Shown piece after piece: positions 1 to 16,107 of a stretch of DNA of 64,000 nucleotides (position 1 is its first letter; each line of letters opens with the position of its first letter). The DNA lies in NCBI RefSeq assembly GCF_002001165.1, contig NZ_MUNQ01000012.1:225195-289194 (forward strand). The letters are read 5' to 3'. The stretch comes from Rhodanobacter sp. C05 (GTDB lineage Bacteria > Pseudomonadota > Gammaproteobacteria > Xanthomonadales > Rhodanobacteraceae). The notes under the pieces were generated by a model. That model did no database searches. It was not told the origin of the DNA and saw only the letters and a program-made list of their open reading frames with translations. The position numbers and the translations under genes are program-made.

Positions 1-48
1 CCACATCGGCAGCCGCAAACCAACTCCGCGACCCCAAATTCGAAAAGA

Positions 49-76
49 CCAAGCGAGCGCTAGGCGGCTCGCTTGG
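49..76 (-). terminator. Hairpin with T-rich tail, possible terminator or attenuator
   Basis: A perfect 10-bp stem (CCAAGCGAGC with GCTCGCTTGG) closes an 8-nt loop. Read on the minus strand it is followed by TCTTTTCG. It lies about 300 nt past the tuf stop, so it could end the str transcript or act as a leader attenuator for a following ribosomal operon. Confidence 0.35.
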
Positions 77-306
77 ACGTAATTGCGTATCACGCAAAAA
101 AATGTAATCAGCAGGGCTGCACCCTGTGATCACATTGAATTGCGAGGGCCATCCCGGCCTGCGAACTCGAAGCGCATCCTGCGCCTCATTTCGCGGTAGA
201 TCGACCGAGGACTAGCCTCGATCGATAAGCAAGCTGCGAAGTATACATGCAAATATCGGCTTAGTGAAGTGCCCCGATGAAAAACATCGCAAGCTGTCTC
301 ACTTGT

Positions 307-375
307 CCGGCGTTATCCGACAAACAGGTCGGATCAACGCCGGGAGTTATCCCGGCAGCTAGCTGCCGGGATAAC
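307..375. repeat. Two consecutive large inverted repeats after tuf
   Basis: Positions 346-375 form a perfect 30-bp palindrome centred on AGCT, beginning 5 bp from the tuf stop codon. Positions 307-343 form a second stem of about 15 bp with one bulged base and a 6-nt loop. Neither is followed by a U-run on the minus strand, so they resemble 3'-end stabilising or processing hairpins more than canonical intrinsic terminators. Confidence 0.6.
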
Positions 376-380
376 AGGAC

Positions 381-1571
381 TTACTTGATGACCTTGGCCA
401 CGACGCCGGCGCCGACGGTACGGCCGCCTTCGCGAATGGCGAAACGCAGGCCTTCGTCCATCGCGATCGGGTGGATCAGGCTCACCACCATCTTCACGTT
501 GTCGCCCGGCATCACCATCTCCACGCCTTCCGGCAACTGGCAAGCGCCGGTCACGTCGGTCGTGCGGAAGTAGAACTGCGGACGGTAACCCTTGAAGAAC
601 GGCGTATGACGGCCACCCTCGTCCTTCGACAGCACATACACCTCAGCCTCGAAGTCCGTGTGCGGGGTGATCGTGCCCGGCTTGGCCAGCACCTGGCCAC
701 GCTCCACGTCGTCACGCTTCAGGCCGCGCAGCAGCAGACCGGCGTTGTCGCCTGCCTGACCCTGATCCAGCAGCTTGCGGAACATTTCCACGCCGGTGAC
801 CGTGGTCTTCTGCGTGTCGCGGATACCGACCACTTCGATTTCGTCGCCGACCTTGATGATGCCGCGCTCGATACGACCGGTCACCACGGTGCCGCGGCCC
901 GAGATCGAGAACACATCTTCCACCGGCATCAGGAACGGACGGTCGATGACGCGCGTCGGCTCCGGGATGTAGCTGTCCAGCGCGTCGACCAGCTTGATGA
1001 TCGACGGCACGCCGATCTCGCTCTGGTCGCCTTCCAGCGCCAGGCGGGCCGAACCATGGATCATCGGGGTGTCGTCGCCCGGGAAGTCGTACTTGCTCAG
1101 CAGCTCGCGCACTTCCATCTCGACCAGCTCAAGCAGCTCGGCGTCATCCACCAGGTCCGCCTTGTTCAGGTAGACGATGATGTACGGCACGCCGACCTGA
1201 CGGCTCAGCAGGATGTGTTCGCGCGTCTGCGGCATCGGGCCGTCCGCGGCCGAGCACACCAGGATCGCGCCGTCCATCTGCGCCGCACCGGTGATCATGT
1301 TCTTCACATAGTCCGCATGGCCCGGGCAGTCGACGTGCGCGTAATGGCGGTTCGGCGACTCGTATTCCACGTGCGCGGTCGAGATCGTGATGCCGCGCGC
1401 CTTCTCTTCCGGCGCCGCGTCGATCGAGCTGTAATCCTTGAACTCGCCACCAAAACGTTCCGCACCGACCTTCGTCAGCGCTGCCGTCAGCGTCGTCTTG
1501 CCGTGATCCACGTGACCAATCGTGCCGACGTTGACGTGCGGCTTGGTGCGTTCGAATTTACCCTTTGCCAT
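381..1571 (-). CDS. tuf: Elongation factor Tu (copy 1)
   Basis: EF-Tu is the GTPase that delivers aminoacyl-tRNA to the ribosomal A site. The 396-residue protein has the P-loop GHVDHGKT at residues 19-26, the DCPGH switch motif and NKAD for guanine recognition, then the two beta-barrel domains. Length is standard. It is the last gene of the str unit rpsL-rpsG-fusA-tuf, 49 nt after fusA. The protein is the same as that encoded at 17322-18512, and the DNA looks identical too, as expected for gene conversion between paired tuf genes. Confidence 0.98.
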   Translation of the reverse strand: MAKGKFERTKPHVNVGTIGHVDHGKTTLTAALTKVGAERFGGEFKDYSSIDAAPEEKARGITISTAHVEYESPNRHYAHVDCPGHADYVKNMITGAAQMDGAILVCSAADGPMPQTREHILLSRQVGVPYIIVYLNKADLVDDAELLELVEMEVRELLSKYDFPGDDTPMIHGSARLALEGDQSEIGVPSIIKLVDALDSYIPEPTRVIDRPFLMPVEDVFSISGRGTVVTGRIERGIIKVGDEIEVVGIRDTQKTTVTGVEMFRKLLDQGQAGDNAGLLLRGLKRDDVERGQVLAKPGTITPHTDFEAEVYVLSKDEGGRHTPFFKGYRPQFYFRTTDVTGACQLPEGVEMVMPGDNVKMVVSLIHPIAMDEGLRFAIREGGRTVGAGVVAKVIK

Positions 1572-1620
1572 GACTCAAACCTCTAGAAAAGAACGATATT
1601 TATTGAAGAAGTCGGCCTTA

Positions 1621-3738
1621 TCAGGCCTTCTTCATGACCTGCTCGGCGATGTTGTTCGGCGCTTCGGCGTAATGATCGAATTCCATCGTGAACGTGGCGC
1701 GACCTTGGGTCAGCGAACGAATCGTCGTCGCGTAACCAAACATTTCACCGAGCGGAACCATCGCATCGATGGTCTTGCCCGACGGCGTATCGTCCTGGCC
1801 CTGGAGCAGACCACGACGACGGCTCATGTCGCCCATGACGTCACCGACGTACTCTTCCGGCGTCACCACTTCGATCTTCATGATCGGCTCAAGCAGCACC
1901 GGCGACGCCTTCGCGAAGCCCTGCTTGAACGCCATCGATGCGGCGAGCTTGAACGCCATTTCGGACGAGTCGACGTCGTGGTAGGAACCGAACACGAGCT
2001 TCACCTTGACGCCCACGACCGGGAAGCCGGCCAGCGGACCGCTGGTGATGGTCTCGCGCAGACCCTTTTCGACCGACGGAATGAATTCCTTCGGGATCAC
2101 GCCACCGGTGATGTCGTTGATGAACAGGAAGTCATTCTTCACGTTCGGATCGGCACGATCGGCCTCGGTCATCGGCGACAGCTCGATCACGACGTGACCG
2201 TACTGACCCTTACCACCGGACTGCTTGGCGTGCTTGTAATCCGACTTGACGTCCGACGAGCGGATCGTCTCGCGGTAAGCCACCTGCGGCTTGCCGACAT
2301 TGGCCTCGACATTGAACTCGCGGCGCATGCGGTCCACCAGGATATCCAGGTGCAACTCACCCATGCCCGAGATGATCGTCTGGCCCGATTCTTCGTCCGT
2401 GCGTACCCGGAACGACGGATCTTCCGCAGCCAGACGGCCGAGGGCGACACCCATCTTTTCCTGGTCCGACTTGGTCTTCGGCTCAACCGCCATCGAGATC
2501 ACCGGCTCCGGGAACGTCATGCGCTCCAGAGTGATGATGTGATCCTGCGCGCACAGCGTGTCACCGGTCGTCACGTCCTTCAGGCCGACCGCTGCGGCGA
2601 TATCGCCCGCACGGACTTCCTTCAGTTCCTGACGCTCGTTCGCATGCATCTGCAGGATGCGCCCGATGCGCTCCTTCTTGCTCTTGACCGGGTTGTACAC
2701 GGCGTCGCCGGAGTTCAGCGTGCCCGAATAGACACGGAAGAACGTCAGTGAACCGACGAACGGATCGGTCATGATCTTGAACGCAAGCGCGGAGAACGGC
2801 GCCGCATCGTCAGCCTTGCGCGTAGCTTCGTTGTCGTCTTCGTCGATGCCGGCAACCGGCGGACGGTCGGACGGCGACGGCAGCAACTGCACTACCGCGT
2901 CGAGCATCGCCTGGACGCCCTTGTTCTTGAACGCGGTACCGCAGTAGACCGGAATGATTTCGTTGGCGAGCGTGCGCAGACGAAGACCGGCAACGATCTC
3001 GCTCTCGCTGAGGTCACCCTCTTCGAGATACTTGGTCATCAACTCTTCGGTGGCTTCGGCAGCCGACTCCACCATGTAGCTGTGCGCCTTGGCAGCCTGA
3101 TCAGCTAGATTGGCCGGAATCTCCCGGTATTCGAACTTCATGCCCTGGGATTCCATGTCCCAGATGACCGCTTTCATCTTGAGCAGGTCGACCACGCCCT
3201 CGAAACCGTCTTCGGCACCGATCGGCACCTGCATCGGCACCGGATGCGCGCCGAGGCGCGCCTTCAGCTGGGCGACGACCTTGTCGAAGTTGGCGCCGGT
3301 GCGGTCCATCTTGTTGACGAACGCAAGACGCGGCACCTTGTACTTGTTGGCCTGGCGCCACACCGTCTCGGACTGCGGCTGCACACCACCGACCGCGCAC
3401 AGCACGAACACCGCGCCATCGAGCACGCGCAGCGAACGCTCGACTTCGATCGTGAAGTCAACGTGTCCGGGGGTGTCGATGATGTTGAAGCGGTGCTGTT
3501 CCAGCGAGCCATCCATGCCCTTCCAGAACGCCGTCGTTGCCGCCGACGTGATGGTGATGCCACGCTCCTGCTCCTGCTCCATCCAGTCCATCGTGGCCGC
3601 ACCGTCGTGCACCTCGCCAATCTTGTGACTGACGCCGGTGTAGAACAGGATGCGCTCCGTGGTGGTGGTCTTGCCGGCATCGATGTGGGCCATGATGCCG
3701 AAGTTGCGGTAGCGCTCGATGGGAGTGGTGCGTGCCAC
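1621..3738 (-). CDS. fusA: Elongation factor G
   Basis: EF-G catalyses GTP-dependent translocation and, with RRF, ribosome recycling. The 705-residue protein starts [14 protein letters not shown] and carries the P-loop AHIDAGKT at residues 17-24, the DTPGHVDF switch II motif, NKMD, and the C-terminal translocase domains, including GGKGQYGHV in domain IV. Length matches the family. It sits between rpsG (70 nt upstream) and tuf in the classical str operon. Confidence 0.98.
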   Translation of the reverse strand: MARTTPIERYRNFGIMAHIDAGKTTTTERILFYTGVSHKIGEVHDGAATMDWMEQEQERGITITSAATTAFWKGMDGSLEQHRFNIIDTPGHVDFTIEVERSLRVLDGAVFVLCAVGGVQPQSETVWRQANKYKVPRLAFVNKMDRTGANFDKVVAQLKARLGAHPVPMQVPIGAEDGFEGVVDLLKMKAVIWDMESQGMKFEYREIPANLADQAAKAHSYMVESAAEATEELMTKYLEEGDLSESEIVAGLRLRTLANEIIPVYCGTAFKNKGVQAMLDAVVQLLPSPSDRPPVAGIDEDDNEATRKADDAAPFSALAFKIMTDPFVGSLTFFRVYSGTLNSGDAVYNPVKSKKERIGRILQMHANERQELKEVRAGDIAAAVGLKDVTTGDTLCAQDHIITLERMTFPEPVISMAVEPKTKSDQEKMGVALGRLAAEDPSFRVRTDEESGQTIISGMGELHLDILVDRMRREFNVEANVGKPQVAYRETIRSSDVKSDYKHAKQSGGKGQYGHVVIELSPMTEADRADPNVKNDFLFINDITGGVIPKEFIPSVEKGLRETITSGPLAGFPVVGVKVKLVFGSYHDVDSSEMAFKLAASMAFKQGFAKASPVLLEPIMKIEVVTPEEYVGDVMGDMSRRRGLLQGQDDTPSGKTIDAMVPLGEMFGYATTIRSLTQGRATFTMEFDHYAEAPNNIAEQVMKKA

Positions 3739-3808
3739 GTGAATAACCTCGTGAGTTTCTAGTACGCGGCGGACGAGCGGTAATCCGGCTCATCCGCGCG
3801 GACGATGC

Positions 3809-4276
3809 TTACCAGCGGTAATGCGAGAAGGCCTTGTTGGCCTCGGCCATGCGATGCGTCTCTTCACGCTTCTTGGCGGCACCGCCGCGGCTTTCCGAAG
3901 CTTCGAGCAGCTCGGCAGCCAGCTTGCGCGGCATCGACGTTTCGCCACGCTTGCGCGCAGCATCGATGACCCAGCGCATCGCCAGTGCCATGCGGCGACC
4001 CGGACGCACTTCAACCGGCACCTGATAGGTGGCGCCACCGACACGACGCGACTTCACTTCGACCGCCGGAGCGATGTTGTTGAGCGCCTTCTCGACCAGA
4101 GCCACCGGCTCGGCATTCTTTTCGCCAATATGCTGCAACGCACCGTAGACAATGCTCTCGGCGACGGACTTCTTGCCGCTCTTCATCACCATGTTGATGA
4201 AGCGGGCAATCAGCTGACTGCCATGCTTGGGATCCGGCAGAATCAGACGGGCGGGATGTGAACCTTTACGCGACAT
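3809..4276 (-). CDS. rpsG: 30S ribosomal protein S7
   Basis: S7 nucleates assembly of the 30S head and contacts E-site tRNA and mRNA. The 155-residue product begins [16 protein letters not shown] and contains the conserved helix-rich segment with [20 protein letters not shown]. It lies 12 nt after rpsL, consistent with cotranscription. In E. coli S7 is the autogenous repressor of this operon; no matching site was examined in detail here. Confidence 0.97.
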   Translation of the reverse strand: MSRKGSHPARLILPDPKHGSQLIARFINMVMKSGKKSVAESIVYGALQHIGEKNAEPVALVEKALNNIAPAVEVKSRRVGGATYQVPVEVRPGRRMALAMRWVIDAARKRGETSMPRKLAAELLEASESRGGAAKKREETHRMAEANKAFSHYRW

Positions 4277-4288
4277 GTTTCGAGTCCT

Positions 4289-4663
<375 letters not shown>

Positions 4664-4785
4664 GCGAAGCTGTTCCTGAAAACATAAAGGCAGCCCGATC
4701 AAGCTCGGTCTGCCAAGAAGCGGGAATTTAACATGAGCAGCCTGCCATAGGCAAGCTGACGCTCTGCCGTCCTGGGCCCGAACAC

Positions 4786-4805
4786 GAGGTGCATCCATGC
4801 ACCTC
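4786..4805 (-). other. Hairpin in the rpoC-rpsL gap
   Basis: A perfect 9-bp stem, GAGGTGCAT with ATGCACCTC, lies 35 nt before the rpoC end in map order, that is, just downstream of rpoC in transcription. No U-run follows. It may be a partial terminator or a processing site between the beta and str operons. The remaining roughly 120 nt before rpsL probably hold its promoter and leader, but I could not assign a convincing -35/-10 pair. Confidence 0.35.
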
Positions 4806-4840
4806 ATTTCGTATGTCAGCGAGTAAAACCCTGGACGGGT

Positions 4841-9055
<4,215 letters not shown>

Positions 9056-9081
9056 TGCTTAGGCTCCTGTGACTGCGCGGG

Positions 9082-12000
9082 TCACTTGATCTCTTCCAGG
9101 TCGATGTTGATGGCAAGCGAGCGGATTTCCTTCACCAGCACGTTGAAGGATTCCGGCATGCCAGCCGACATCTCGTGGTTACCGTCGACGATGTTCTTGT
9201 ACATCTGGTTGCGGCCCAGCACGTCATCGGACTTCACCGTCAGCATTTCCTGCAGGGTGTAGGCCGCGCCGTAGGCTTCCAGCGCCCACACTTCCATCTC
9301 GCCAAAGCGCTGACCGCCGAACTGCGCCTTGCCGCCCAACGGCTGCTGGGTGACCAGCGAGTACGGACCGGTGGAGCGCGCATGCATCTTGTCGTCGACC
9401 AGATGGTTGAGCTTGAGGTAATGCATGTAGCCCACGGTGACCGGGCGATCGAACGCTTCGCCGGTGCGACCGTCGAACAGCGTGGTCTGACCCGACTCGG
9501 GCAGATCGGCCAGCTTCAGCATCGCCTTGATCTCGGTTTCCTCGGCACCATCGAACACCGGCGTCGCCATCGGCACGCCTTCCTGCAGATTGGTGGCGAG
9601 CGTGAAGATCTCCTTGTCGGTGAGCGACTTGAGATCGACGTGCTGCACGGCACCGGCCACATGGGTGTTGTAGATCTGGTCGAGGAACTCGCGGATCTTG
9701 GCGACCTTCTCCTGTGCCTCGAGCATCTTCTGGATCTTCTTGCCCAGGCCCTTCGCGGCCCAGCCCAGATGGACTTCCAGAATCTGTCCGATGTTCATGC
9801 GCGACGGCACGCCCAGCGGGTTCAGCACGATGTCGACCGGCACGCCGTCAGCGGAGTACGGCATGTCCTCGACCGGCACCACGTTGGAGACCACGCCCTT
9901 GTTGCCGTGACGGCCGGCCATCTTGTCGCCCGGCTGGATGCGGCGCTTCACGGCCAGGAACACCTTGACCATCTTCAGCACGCCCGGTGCCAGATCGTCG
10001 CCCTGGGTGATCTTGCCCTGCTTCTCCTTGAAGCGCTTGTCGAATTCCTCCTTGTGGCGTTTGACCTGATCGGCCGCACGCTCGAGGAACTCGGTGACTT
10101 CCTCGTCCTTGACGTTGATCTTGAACCAGTCGTCCTTCTTCAGGCCGTCCAGATAGGCGTCGGTGATTTCCGTGCCACGCTTCAGGCCACCCGGACCGCT
10201 CATCGCGGACTTGCCGAGCAACTGGGTGCGCATGCGGCTGTAGATCGCGCCTTCGAGGATACGGAACTGGTCATCCAGATCCTTGCGGACCCGCTTGACC
10301 TCGGTTTCCTCGATCTGCTTGGCGCGCTTGTCCTTCTCGATGCCGTCGCGGGTGAACACCTGCACGTCGATGACGGTGCCGTCCATGCCCGGCGGCACAC
10401 GCAGCGAGCTGTCCTTAACGTCGGACGCCTTCTCGCCGAAGATCGCACGCAGCAGCTTCTCTTCCGGGGTCAGCTGGCTCTCGCCCTTCGGCGTGACCTT
10501 GCCGACCATGATGTCGCCAGCCTTCACCTCGGCACCGATGTAGACGATGCCCGACTCGTCCAGGCGTGCGAGCGCCTGCTCGCCCACGTTCGGGATGTCG
10601 GCGGTGATTTCCTCGGCACCCAGCTTGGTGTCACGCGCGATGCAGGACAGCTCCTCGATGTGGATCGAGGTGTAGCGGTCTTCCTGCACGACACGCTCGG
10701 ACAGCAGGATCGAGTCTTCGAAGTTGTAACCGTTCCACGGCATGAACGCGATCAGCATGTTCTGGCCGAGCGCGAGCTCGCCCAGATCGGTCGACGAACC
10801 GTCGGCCAGCGTGTCGCCCTTCGCCACCACGTCACCGACGTTCACCAGCGGACGCTGGTTGAGGTTGGTGTTCTGGTTGGAGCGGGTGTACTTGGTCAGC
10901 GTGTAGATGTCGACGCCGGCGTCGTTGTCGCCGACCTCTTCCTCGTTCACACGCACCACGATACGTGCCGCATCGACCTGGTCGATCACGCCACCGCGCT
11001 TGGCGGAAACGATGACGCCGGAGTCACGCGCCACCGCGCGCTCGATGCCGGTACCCACCAGCGGGGTCTGCGAACGCAGGGTCGGCACGGCCTGACGCTG
11101 CATGTTCGCGCCCATCAGGGCGCGGTTCGCATCGTCGTGCTCGAGGAACGGCACCAGCGCCGCCGCAACCGACACGGTCTGCATCGGCGAAACGTCCATG
11201 TAGTCGACTTCGCTGGACGGGCGCAGTTCGGATTCGCCACGGAAGCGGCAGGACACGAAGTCCTCGATGAAACCGCCATGCTTGTCCAGCGGCGAGTTCG
11301 CCTGCGCGATCACGTGGTCGCCTTCCTCGATCGCCGACAGATAATCAACCTTGTCGGTGACCTTGCCGTGCGCCACCTTGCGGTACGGCGTCTCCAGGAA
11401 GCCGTAGGCGTTGGTGCGTGCATACACGGCCAGCGAGTTGATCAGGCCGATGTTCGGGCCTTCCGGCGTTTCGATGGTGCAGACGCGGCCGTAATGGGTC
11501 GGATGCACGTCACGCACTTCGAAGCCGGCGCGTTCGCGGGTCAGGCCGCCCGGCCCGAGCGCGGAGACGCGGCGCTTGTGCGTCACTTCCGACAGCGGAT
11601 TGTTCTGATCCATGAACTGGGACAGCTGCGAGGAGCCAAAGAACTCCTTCACCGCAGCCGCGACCGGCTTGGCGTTGATCAGATCCTGCGGGGTCAGGCC
11701 ATCGGCCTCGGCCAGCGACAGGCGCTCGCGCACCGCACGCTCGACGCGCACCAGACCGATGCGGAAGGTGTTCTCGGCCATCTCGCCGACCGAACGCACA
11801 CGACGGTTGCCGAGGTGATCGATGTCATCGACGGTGCCATGACCGTTCTTGATGTCGATCAGCACCTTCAGCACGTCGAGGATGTCGGACGTCTCGCCCT
11901 GCTCCTTGACCAGCCGCTGCGACTCTTCTTCCTTGCGCTCGCTGAAGTACTTGTGGTCATACAGCACGCCCGGGCCAAGGATTTCCTTGCGGCCGACACG

Positions 12001-13242
12001 GCGGTTGAACTTCATGCGACCCACGGCCGACAGGTCGTAGCGGTCGAAGGTGAAGAACAGATTGAAGAACAGGTTCTGCGCGGCATCCTTGGTCGGCGGC
12101 TCGCCCGGACGCATCATGCGATAGATTTCCACCAGCGCCTCCAGCGGCGTCTTGGTGTTGTCGATGCGCAGGGTGTGCGAGATGTAGGCACCACGATCGA
12201 GATCGTTGACGTACAGCGTCGGCACGGTCTCGATACCAGCCTTGCGGAAGTTCTCCAGCTGCTCGGCGGTGATCTCGTCATTCGCCGAAGCCAGCAGTTC
12301 ACCGGTCTTGCTGTCGACGATATCGGCGGCCAGGATGCGGCCGACCGGATAGTCGTCCGGCACTTCAAGCGCGGTGATGTCCTCGGCTGCCAGCTGGCGC
12401 ACGTGGCGCGCGGTGATGCGCTTGCCGGCTTCCACCAGCACCTTGCCGCCCACTGCCAGATCGAAGCTCAGCGTTTCGCCGCGCAGACGCTCGGCAACCA
12501 GCTCCAGCGTGGTGCCACCCTTCTTGCCGAGGTGGAACACGTTGTGCTCGAAGAAGATGCCCAGCATCTCCTGGTTGTTGTAGCCGAGCGCACGCAGCAG
12601 CACGGTCACCGGCAACTTGCGGCGACGATCGATACGGGTGAACAGCGCATCCTTCGGGTCGAACTCGAAGTCCAGCCACGAACCGCGGTAAGGAATCACG
12701 CGCGCCGAGAACAGCAGCTTGCCCGAGCTGTGCGTCTTGCCGCGGTCGTGGTCGAAGAACACGCCCGGCGAACGATGCAGCTGCGAGACGATCACACGCT
12801 CGGTGCCGTTGATGATGAAGGTGCCGGTGTCGGTCATGAGCGGAATCTCGCCCATGTAGACCTCCTGCTCCTTGATGTACTTGACCACCTTCTTCGAGGC
12901 CGGGCTGTCCTTGTCATAAATGACCAGGCGCACGGTGGTGCGCAGCGGCGCACCGTAGGTCATGCCGCGGTTGCGGCATTCACGCTCGTCGAACGCCGGC
13001 TCGCCGAGGCGATAGTCGACATATTCCAGTGCGGCATTGCCCGAATAGCTGGTGATCGGGAATACCGACTTCAGCGCAGCATGCAAACCCTTCTCGCCGC
13101 GCTGTTTGGGCGCGACATGCTCCTGTAGAAACTCCCGGTAGGAATCAGTCTGGATGGTCAGCAGGTTCGGCACGCCCAGTACGGGCGGACGCTTGCCAAA
13201 ATCCTTGCGGATGCGTTTCTTCTCGGTAAACGAGTAGGCCAT
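9082..13242 (-). CDS. rpoB: RNA polymerase subunit beta
   Basis: Second catalytic subunit. I took [17 protein letters not shown] as the start because it matches the conserved beta N-terminus; 15 further in-frame codons upstream do not. This gives 1386 residues. The rifampicin-pocket segment containing [21 protein letters not shown] is wild type, and the C-terminal [19 protein letters not shown] segment is intact. No intein or frameshift is seen. Located 238 nt after rplL. Confidence 0.98.
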   Translation of the reverse strand: MAYSFTEKKRIRKDFGKRPPVLGVPNLLTIQTDSYREFLQEHVAPKQRGEKGLHAALKSVFPITSYSGNAALEYVDYRLGEPAFDERECRNRGMTYGAPLRTTVRLVIYDKDSPASKKVVKYIKEQEVYMGEIPLMTDTGTFIINGTERVIVSQLHRSPGVFFDHDRGKTHSSGKLLFSARVIPYRGSWLDFEFDPKDALFTRIDRRRKLPVTVLLRALGYNNQEMLGIFFEHNVFHLGKKGGTTLELVAERLRGETLSFDLAVGGKVLVEAGKRITARHVRQLAAEDITALEVPDDYPVGRILAADIVDSKTGELLASANDEITAEQLENFRKAGIETVPTLYVNDLDRGAYISHTLRIDNTKTPLEALVEIYRMMRPGEPPTKDAAQNLFFNLFFTFDRYDLSAVGRMKFNRRVGRKEILGPGVLYDHKYFSERKEEESQRLVKEQGETSDILDVLKVLIDIKNGHGTVDDIDHLGNRRVRSVGEMAENTFRIGLVRVERAVRERLSLAEADGLTPQDLINAKPVAAAVKEFFGSSQLSQFMDQNNPLSEVTHKRRVSALGPGGLTRERAGFEVRDVHPTHYGRVCTIETPEGPNIGLINSLAVYARTNAYGFLETPYRKVAHGKVTDKVDYLSAIEEGDHVIAQANSPLDKHGGFIEDFVSCRFRGESELRPSSEVDYMDVSPMQTVSVAAALVPFLEHDDANRALMGANMQRQAVPTLRSQTPLVGTGIERAVARDSGVIVSAKRGGVIDQVDAARIVVRVNEEEVGDNDAGVDIYTLTKYTRSNQNTNLNQRPLVNVGDVVAKGDTLADGSSTDLGELALGQNMLIAFMPWNGYNFEDSILLSERVVQEDRYTSIHIEELSCIARDTKLGAEEITADIPNVGEQALARLDESGIVYIGAEVKAGDIMVGKVTPKGESQLTPEEKLLRAIFGEKASDVKDSSLRVPPGMDGTVIDVQVFTRDGIEKDKRAKQIEETEVKRVRKDLDDQFRILEGAIYSRMRTQLLGKSAMSGPGGLKRGTEITDAYLDGLKKDDWFKINVKDEEVTEFLERAADQVKRHKEEFDKRFKEKQGKITQGDDLAPGVLKMVKVFLAVKRRIQPGDKMAGRHGNKGVVSNVVPVEDMPYSADGVPVDIVLNPLGVPSRMNIGQILEVHLGWAAKGLGKKIQKMLEAQEKVAKIREFLDQIYNTHVAGAVQHVDLKSLTDKEIFTLATNLQEGVPMATPVFDGAEETEIKAMLKLADLPESGQTTLFDGRTGEAFDRPVTVGYMHYLKLNHLVDDKMHARSTGPYSLVTQQPLGGKAQFGGQRFGEMEVWALEAYGAAYTLQEMLTVKSDDVLGRNQMYKNIVDGNHEMSAGMPESFNVLVKEIRSLAINIDLEEIK

Positions 13243-13412
13243 GATCGGTAGCGCCTCGGTTCGCAGTGACGCCGGTGGTGCACACACCGGCTGAATGAAA
13301 AATCAGGTGTTCACAAATCCGTGGATCTGGGAATCGAGAATGTGGAATCGACCGGCGAATCCCTATTCTCCATTCCCCTCCGCGTTCAACTCTTTCGCGC
13401 CTAAGCAGGCAA

Positions 13413-13438
13413 AGCCCGGGAGCTCACGCCCCCAGGCT
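13413..13438 (-). other. Hairpin in the rplL-rpoB gap, possible attenuator
   Basis: An 8-bp stem (AGCCTGGG with CCCGGGCT, one G-T pair) with a 10-nt loop lies between rplL and rpoB. In E. coli this gap holds a partial terminator that lowers rpoBC transcription relative to rplJL. The position fits that role, but the tail is not U-rich, so the assignment is tentative. Confidence 0.35.
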
Positions 13439-13480
13439 TGCTTGACGCTAGATCAAACTGACGACGCGCAAGGGCGCCGA

Positions 13481-13849
13481 TTACTTCAGTTCGACCGTGG
13501 CGCCGGCAGCTTCGAGGTCCTTCTTGAACTTCTCGGCGTCTTCCTTCGATGCGGCTTCCTTCACGACGCCACCGGCCTCGGTGAGGTCCTTGGCTTCCTT
13601 CAGGCCCAGGCCGGTGATCGCGCGGACAGCCTTGATCACTTCAACCTTCTTGTCGCCGGCGCTCTTCAGCACGACGTCGAATTCGGTCTGCGCTTCGGCA
13701 ACCGGGGCAGCAGCAGCCGGACCAGCCGCGGCGACCGGGGCGGCGGCGGACACGCCAAACTTCTCTTCGATGGCCTTGACCAGGTCCATCACTTCCATCA
13801 GTGACTTGGCGGCTACGGCTTCAACGATTTGTTCGTTGGACAGGGACAT
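13481..13849 (-). CDS. rplL: 50S ribosomal protein L7/L12
   Basis: The acidic stalk protein that recruits translational GTPases. It has 122 residues: an N-terminal dimerisation helix ([20 protein letters not shown]), an Ala/Pro hinge near residues 35-52, and the globular C-terminal domain with the conserved [24 protein letters not shown] helix. It lies 45 nt after rplJ, its stalk partner. Confidence 0.97.
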   Translation of the reverse strand: MSLSNEQIVEAVAAKSLMEVMDLVKAIEEKFGVSAAAPVAAAGPAAAAPVAEAQTEFDVVLKSAGDKKVEVIKAVRAITGLGLKEAKDLTEAGGVVKEAASKEDAEKFKKDLEAAGATVELK

Positions 13850-13894
13850 TTGATTTACCTCTGGAAATGGATTCGGTTTAGATAGACGTCGAAC

Positions 13895-14428
13895 TTAGGC
13901 GGGCTCGGCTTCGGCCGGGGCTTCGGCGGCGACTTCGCCACCACCCTGCTTGTCGGCCACAGCCTTGACGGCGCGGGCAAACATCGCAGCGGGTTCGGCC
14001 AGCACACGGGCCAGCATGGCCAGAGCCTGTTCGCGAGTCGGTAGCGACGCCAGTACATCGACGTGCGCAGCCGGCAGCAACTTGCCTTCCACCGAGACGA
14101 TTTTCGCCTTCAGCTTGTCGTTGCCCTTGGCGAATTCCTTGATCAGACGCCCGGCAGCGCCGGGTTCTTCCATCGAGAATGCGTACAGCAGCGGACCGAC
14201 CAGGGCGTCCTTGACGACCTCGAAATCGGTACCGACCACAGCGCGCGAAGCGAGTGTGTTCTTGACAACCTTCAAGTACACGCTGGATTCACGAGCCTTC
14301 TTGCGCATCGCGGTCATCTGCTCGACCGTGGTGCCCGCATACTCGACAGCAACCAAGGAGTGAGCCTTCGCGGCAACTTCTGCCAGTTCGGCAACTACTT
14401 CATGCTTCTGAGACAGATTTAGAGCCAT
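13895..14428 (-). CDS. rplJ: 50S ribosomal protein L10
   Basis: Stalk base protein that anchors L7/L12 dimers. The 177-residue product starts [20 protein letters not shown], matching the L10 family, and ends in an Ala/Glu-rich tail. A clear Shine-Dalgarno (GGAGGAG) lies a few nt upstream of the start. It is preceded by a 342-nt untranslated leader, the expected place for autogenous control by L10-L7/L12. Confidence 0.97.
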   Translation of the reverse strand: MALNLSQKHEVVAELAEVAAKAHSLVAVEYAGTTVEQMTAMRKKARESSVYLKVVKNTLASRAVVGTDFEVVKDALVGPLLYAFSMEEPGAAGRLIKEFAKGNDKLKAKIVSVEGKLLPAAHVDVLASLPTREQALAMLARVLAEPAAMFARAVKAVADKQGGGEVAAEAPAEAEPA

Positions 14429-14770
14429 TGCACTCCTCCAAATGAACTCCGCTTACGGCTCCTGCCGCTTGCGGTCCTGGGCGACGCCATCCGTGACGTC
14501 GGGGACACCGGGTGTCCCGGGTGTTGGCCTTTCCAGAACAGTCGAACAATTCCAGATCGGGCAGCACCATCTGCGCAGGCCGGATTTGCAAGAAACCCGA
14601 TTAAGCGGTCCCGCTGGCGACGACGGCGATTCCATGCCAGTGCGAGCTTCCTGCCCGTCGTCATCGCGCGCTGACCGCGCCTGCGGTCTTTGACGGCTGC
14701 TCCGGCCGATGGCCGGGGCTGCCTTCAAAAACTTGCCTGCACCGACTACCGCCGATGCAGGACTTGATTC
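14429..14770 (-). promoter_or_regulatory. rplJ leader region (candidate L10 autoregulatory leader)
   Basis: There is no gene in this 342-nt gap between rplA and rplJ. Read on the minus strand it is rich in pairing segments, including AGACCGCAGGCGCGGTC, the hairpin GGGACACCCGGTGTCCC, and a final SD just before rplJ. In many bacteria this gap carries the L10 leader RNA, bound by L10-(L7/L12)4 to repress rplJL translation. The location and the AGACCGCAGG segment fit. A covariance-model search would settle it. Confidence 0.55.
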
Positions 14771-15478
14771 TTACTTGGCCGCGATGTTCAGCGACGAGGT
14801 ATCGACGGCAACGCCGACGCCCATCGTGCTGGACAGGGCAACCTTCTGCAGGAACTGACCCTTCGCCGTGGACGGCTTGGCCTTCAGCAGGTCGGCGATC
14901 AGCGTGTTGAGGTTGTCCGCGAGCTGGGACGCCTCGAAGCTGGCCTTGCCGATGGTGGCGTGGATGATGCCCGCCTTGTCGTTGCGGAACTTCACCTGGC
15001 CTGCCTTGGCGTTCTTGACGGCCGTGGCGACGTCGGCGGTGACCGAGCCATCCTTCGGGTTCGGCATCAGGCCACGCGGACCAAGCAGCTGACCGAGCTT
15101 GCCGACGACGCGCATCGCGTCCGGCGTGGCGATCACACGACCGAAGTCGAGATCACCAGCCTGCATGCGCTCGGCCAGGTCATCCATGCCGACAGCATCG
15201 GCTCCGGCGGCCTTGGCGGCCTCGGCCTTCTCGCCCGGCGGGCAGAACACGGCAACCTTGACGGTCTTGCCGGTGCCGTGCGGCAGCAACGAAGAACCAC
15301 GCACACCCTGGTCGGACTTCTTCGCGTCGATGCCCAGACGCACAGCCACGTCCACCGACTCGGCGAACTTCGCCGTGGCGTTGTCCTTGACGATCTTCAG
15401 GGCTTCTTCCAGACCATAGAACTTGCCCGGCTGCACTGCGGCCGTGGCCGACTTCATACGCTTCGTGAGCTTTGCCAT
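14771..15478 (-). CDS. rplA: 50S ribosomal protein L1
   Basis: L1 forms the mobile L1 stalk that guides deacylated tRNA out of the E site, and represses the rplKA mRNA in many bacteria. The 235-residue protein begins [19 protein letters not shown] and contains [16 protein letters not shown], the family signature. It starts 3 nt after the rplK stop, indicating translational coupling. Confidence 0.97.
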   Translation of the reverse strand: MAKLTKRMKSATAAVQPGKFYGLEEALKIVKDNATAKFAESVDVAVRLGIDAKKSDQGVRGSSLLPHGTGKTVKVAVFCPPGEKAEAAKAAGADAVGMDDLAERMQAGDLDFGRVIATPDAMRVVGKLGQLLGPRGLMPNPKDGSVTADVATAVKNAKAGQVKFRNDKAGIIHATIGKASFEASQLADNLNTLIADLLKAKPSTAKGQFLQKVALSSTMGVGVAVDTSSLNIAAK

Positions 15479-15481
15479 GTC

Positions 15482-15910
15482 TTAACCCTCCACTACCAGG
15501 CCCATGCTGCGAGCGCTACCAGCAATGGTGCGCACCGCTGCGTCCAGATCCGCCGCCGTCAGATCCGGCTCTTTCTGCTTGGCGACATTCTCAAGCTGAG
15601 CACGGGTGACCTTGCCGACCTTGTCGGTATTCGGCTTCGGCGAACCCTTGGCCACGCCGGTGATCTTCTTCAGCAGGATCGTGGCAGGCGGGGTCTTGGT
15701 GATGAAGGTGAAGCTGCGATCGGAGTACGCGGTGATGATCACCGGAATCGGCAGGCCCGGCTCCATCTTCTGCGTGGCGGCATTGAACGCCTTGCAGAAT
15801 TCCATGATGTTCAGGCCGCGCTGACCGAGGGCAGGGCCCACCGGCGGCGACGGGTTGGCCTGACCGGCCTTGACCTGCAGCTTGATGTAACCAGTAACTT
15901 TCTTTGCCAT
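15482..15910 (-). CDS. rplK: 50S ribosomal protein L11
   Basis: L11 builds the GTPase-associated centre and is needed for RelA activation. The start at [20 protein letters not shown] gives 142 residues, the family length; the 16 codons upstream do not match the family. [20 protein letters not shown] is the conserved N-terminal signature. A 197-nt gap separates it from nusG. Confidence 0.97.
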   Translation of the reverse strand: MAKKVTGYIKLQVKAGQANPSPPVGPALGQRGLNIMEFCKAFNAATQKMEPGLPIPVIITAYSDRSFTFITKTPPATILLKKITGVAKGSPKPNTDKVGKVTRAQLENVAKQKEPDLTAADLDAAVRTIAGSARSMGLVVEG

Positions 15911-16107
15911 TGGATTTTCCTCGCGAGTCCAGGCGCCTTGCGGCTCCTCGCTGTGCACCGGTCCGTGGATGGAAGGAACGGGTCCGCCTCATGCAGACCC
16001 TGAAACACGGGCACGCCGGATCGAAAAAGATCCAGCGTGAACCGCGCAGTATAGAGATTGGTCAGGCTTTCAGCAAGCCCCGTGCCAAGATGATGAAACT
16101 GTCCGGG

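Larger units (their letters stand above)
1..380. other. Non-coding region downstream of tuf, rich in hairpins
   Basis: No credible gene is visible. Seen: a 10-bp stem at 49-76, a near-perfect stem at 199-226, and two large hairpins at 307-343 and 346-375 just after the tuf stop. In this lineage tuf is normally followed by rpsJ and the S10 operon on the same strand, so the stretch is probably the 3' end of the str transcript plus the promoter and leader of an S10 operon lying outside the window. That last part is inference. Confidence 0.5.

Noticed and set aside
125..134. TGTGATCACA as a CRP-type operator upstream of the presumed S10 operon
   Set aside because: The half-sites are fused without the 6-nt spacer of TGTGA-N6-TCACA, so it is most likely a chance palindrome.
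9175..13128. A 1317-residue plus-strand frame opposite rpoB
   Set aside because: Same reason: a mirror of rpoB codon bias with no ribosome site, domain or context.
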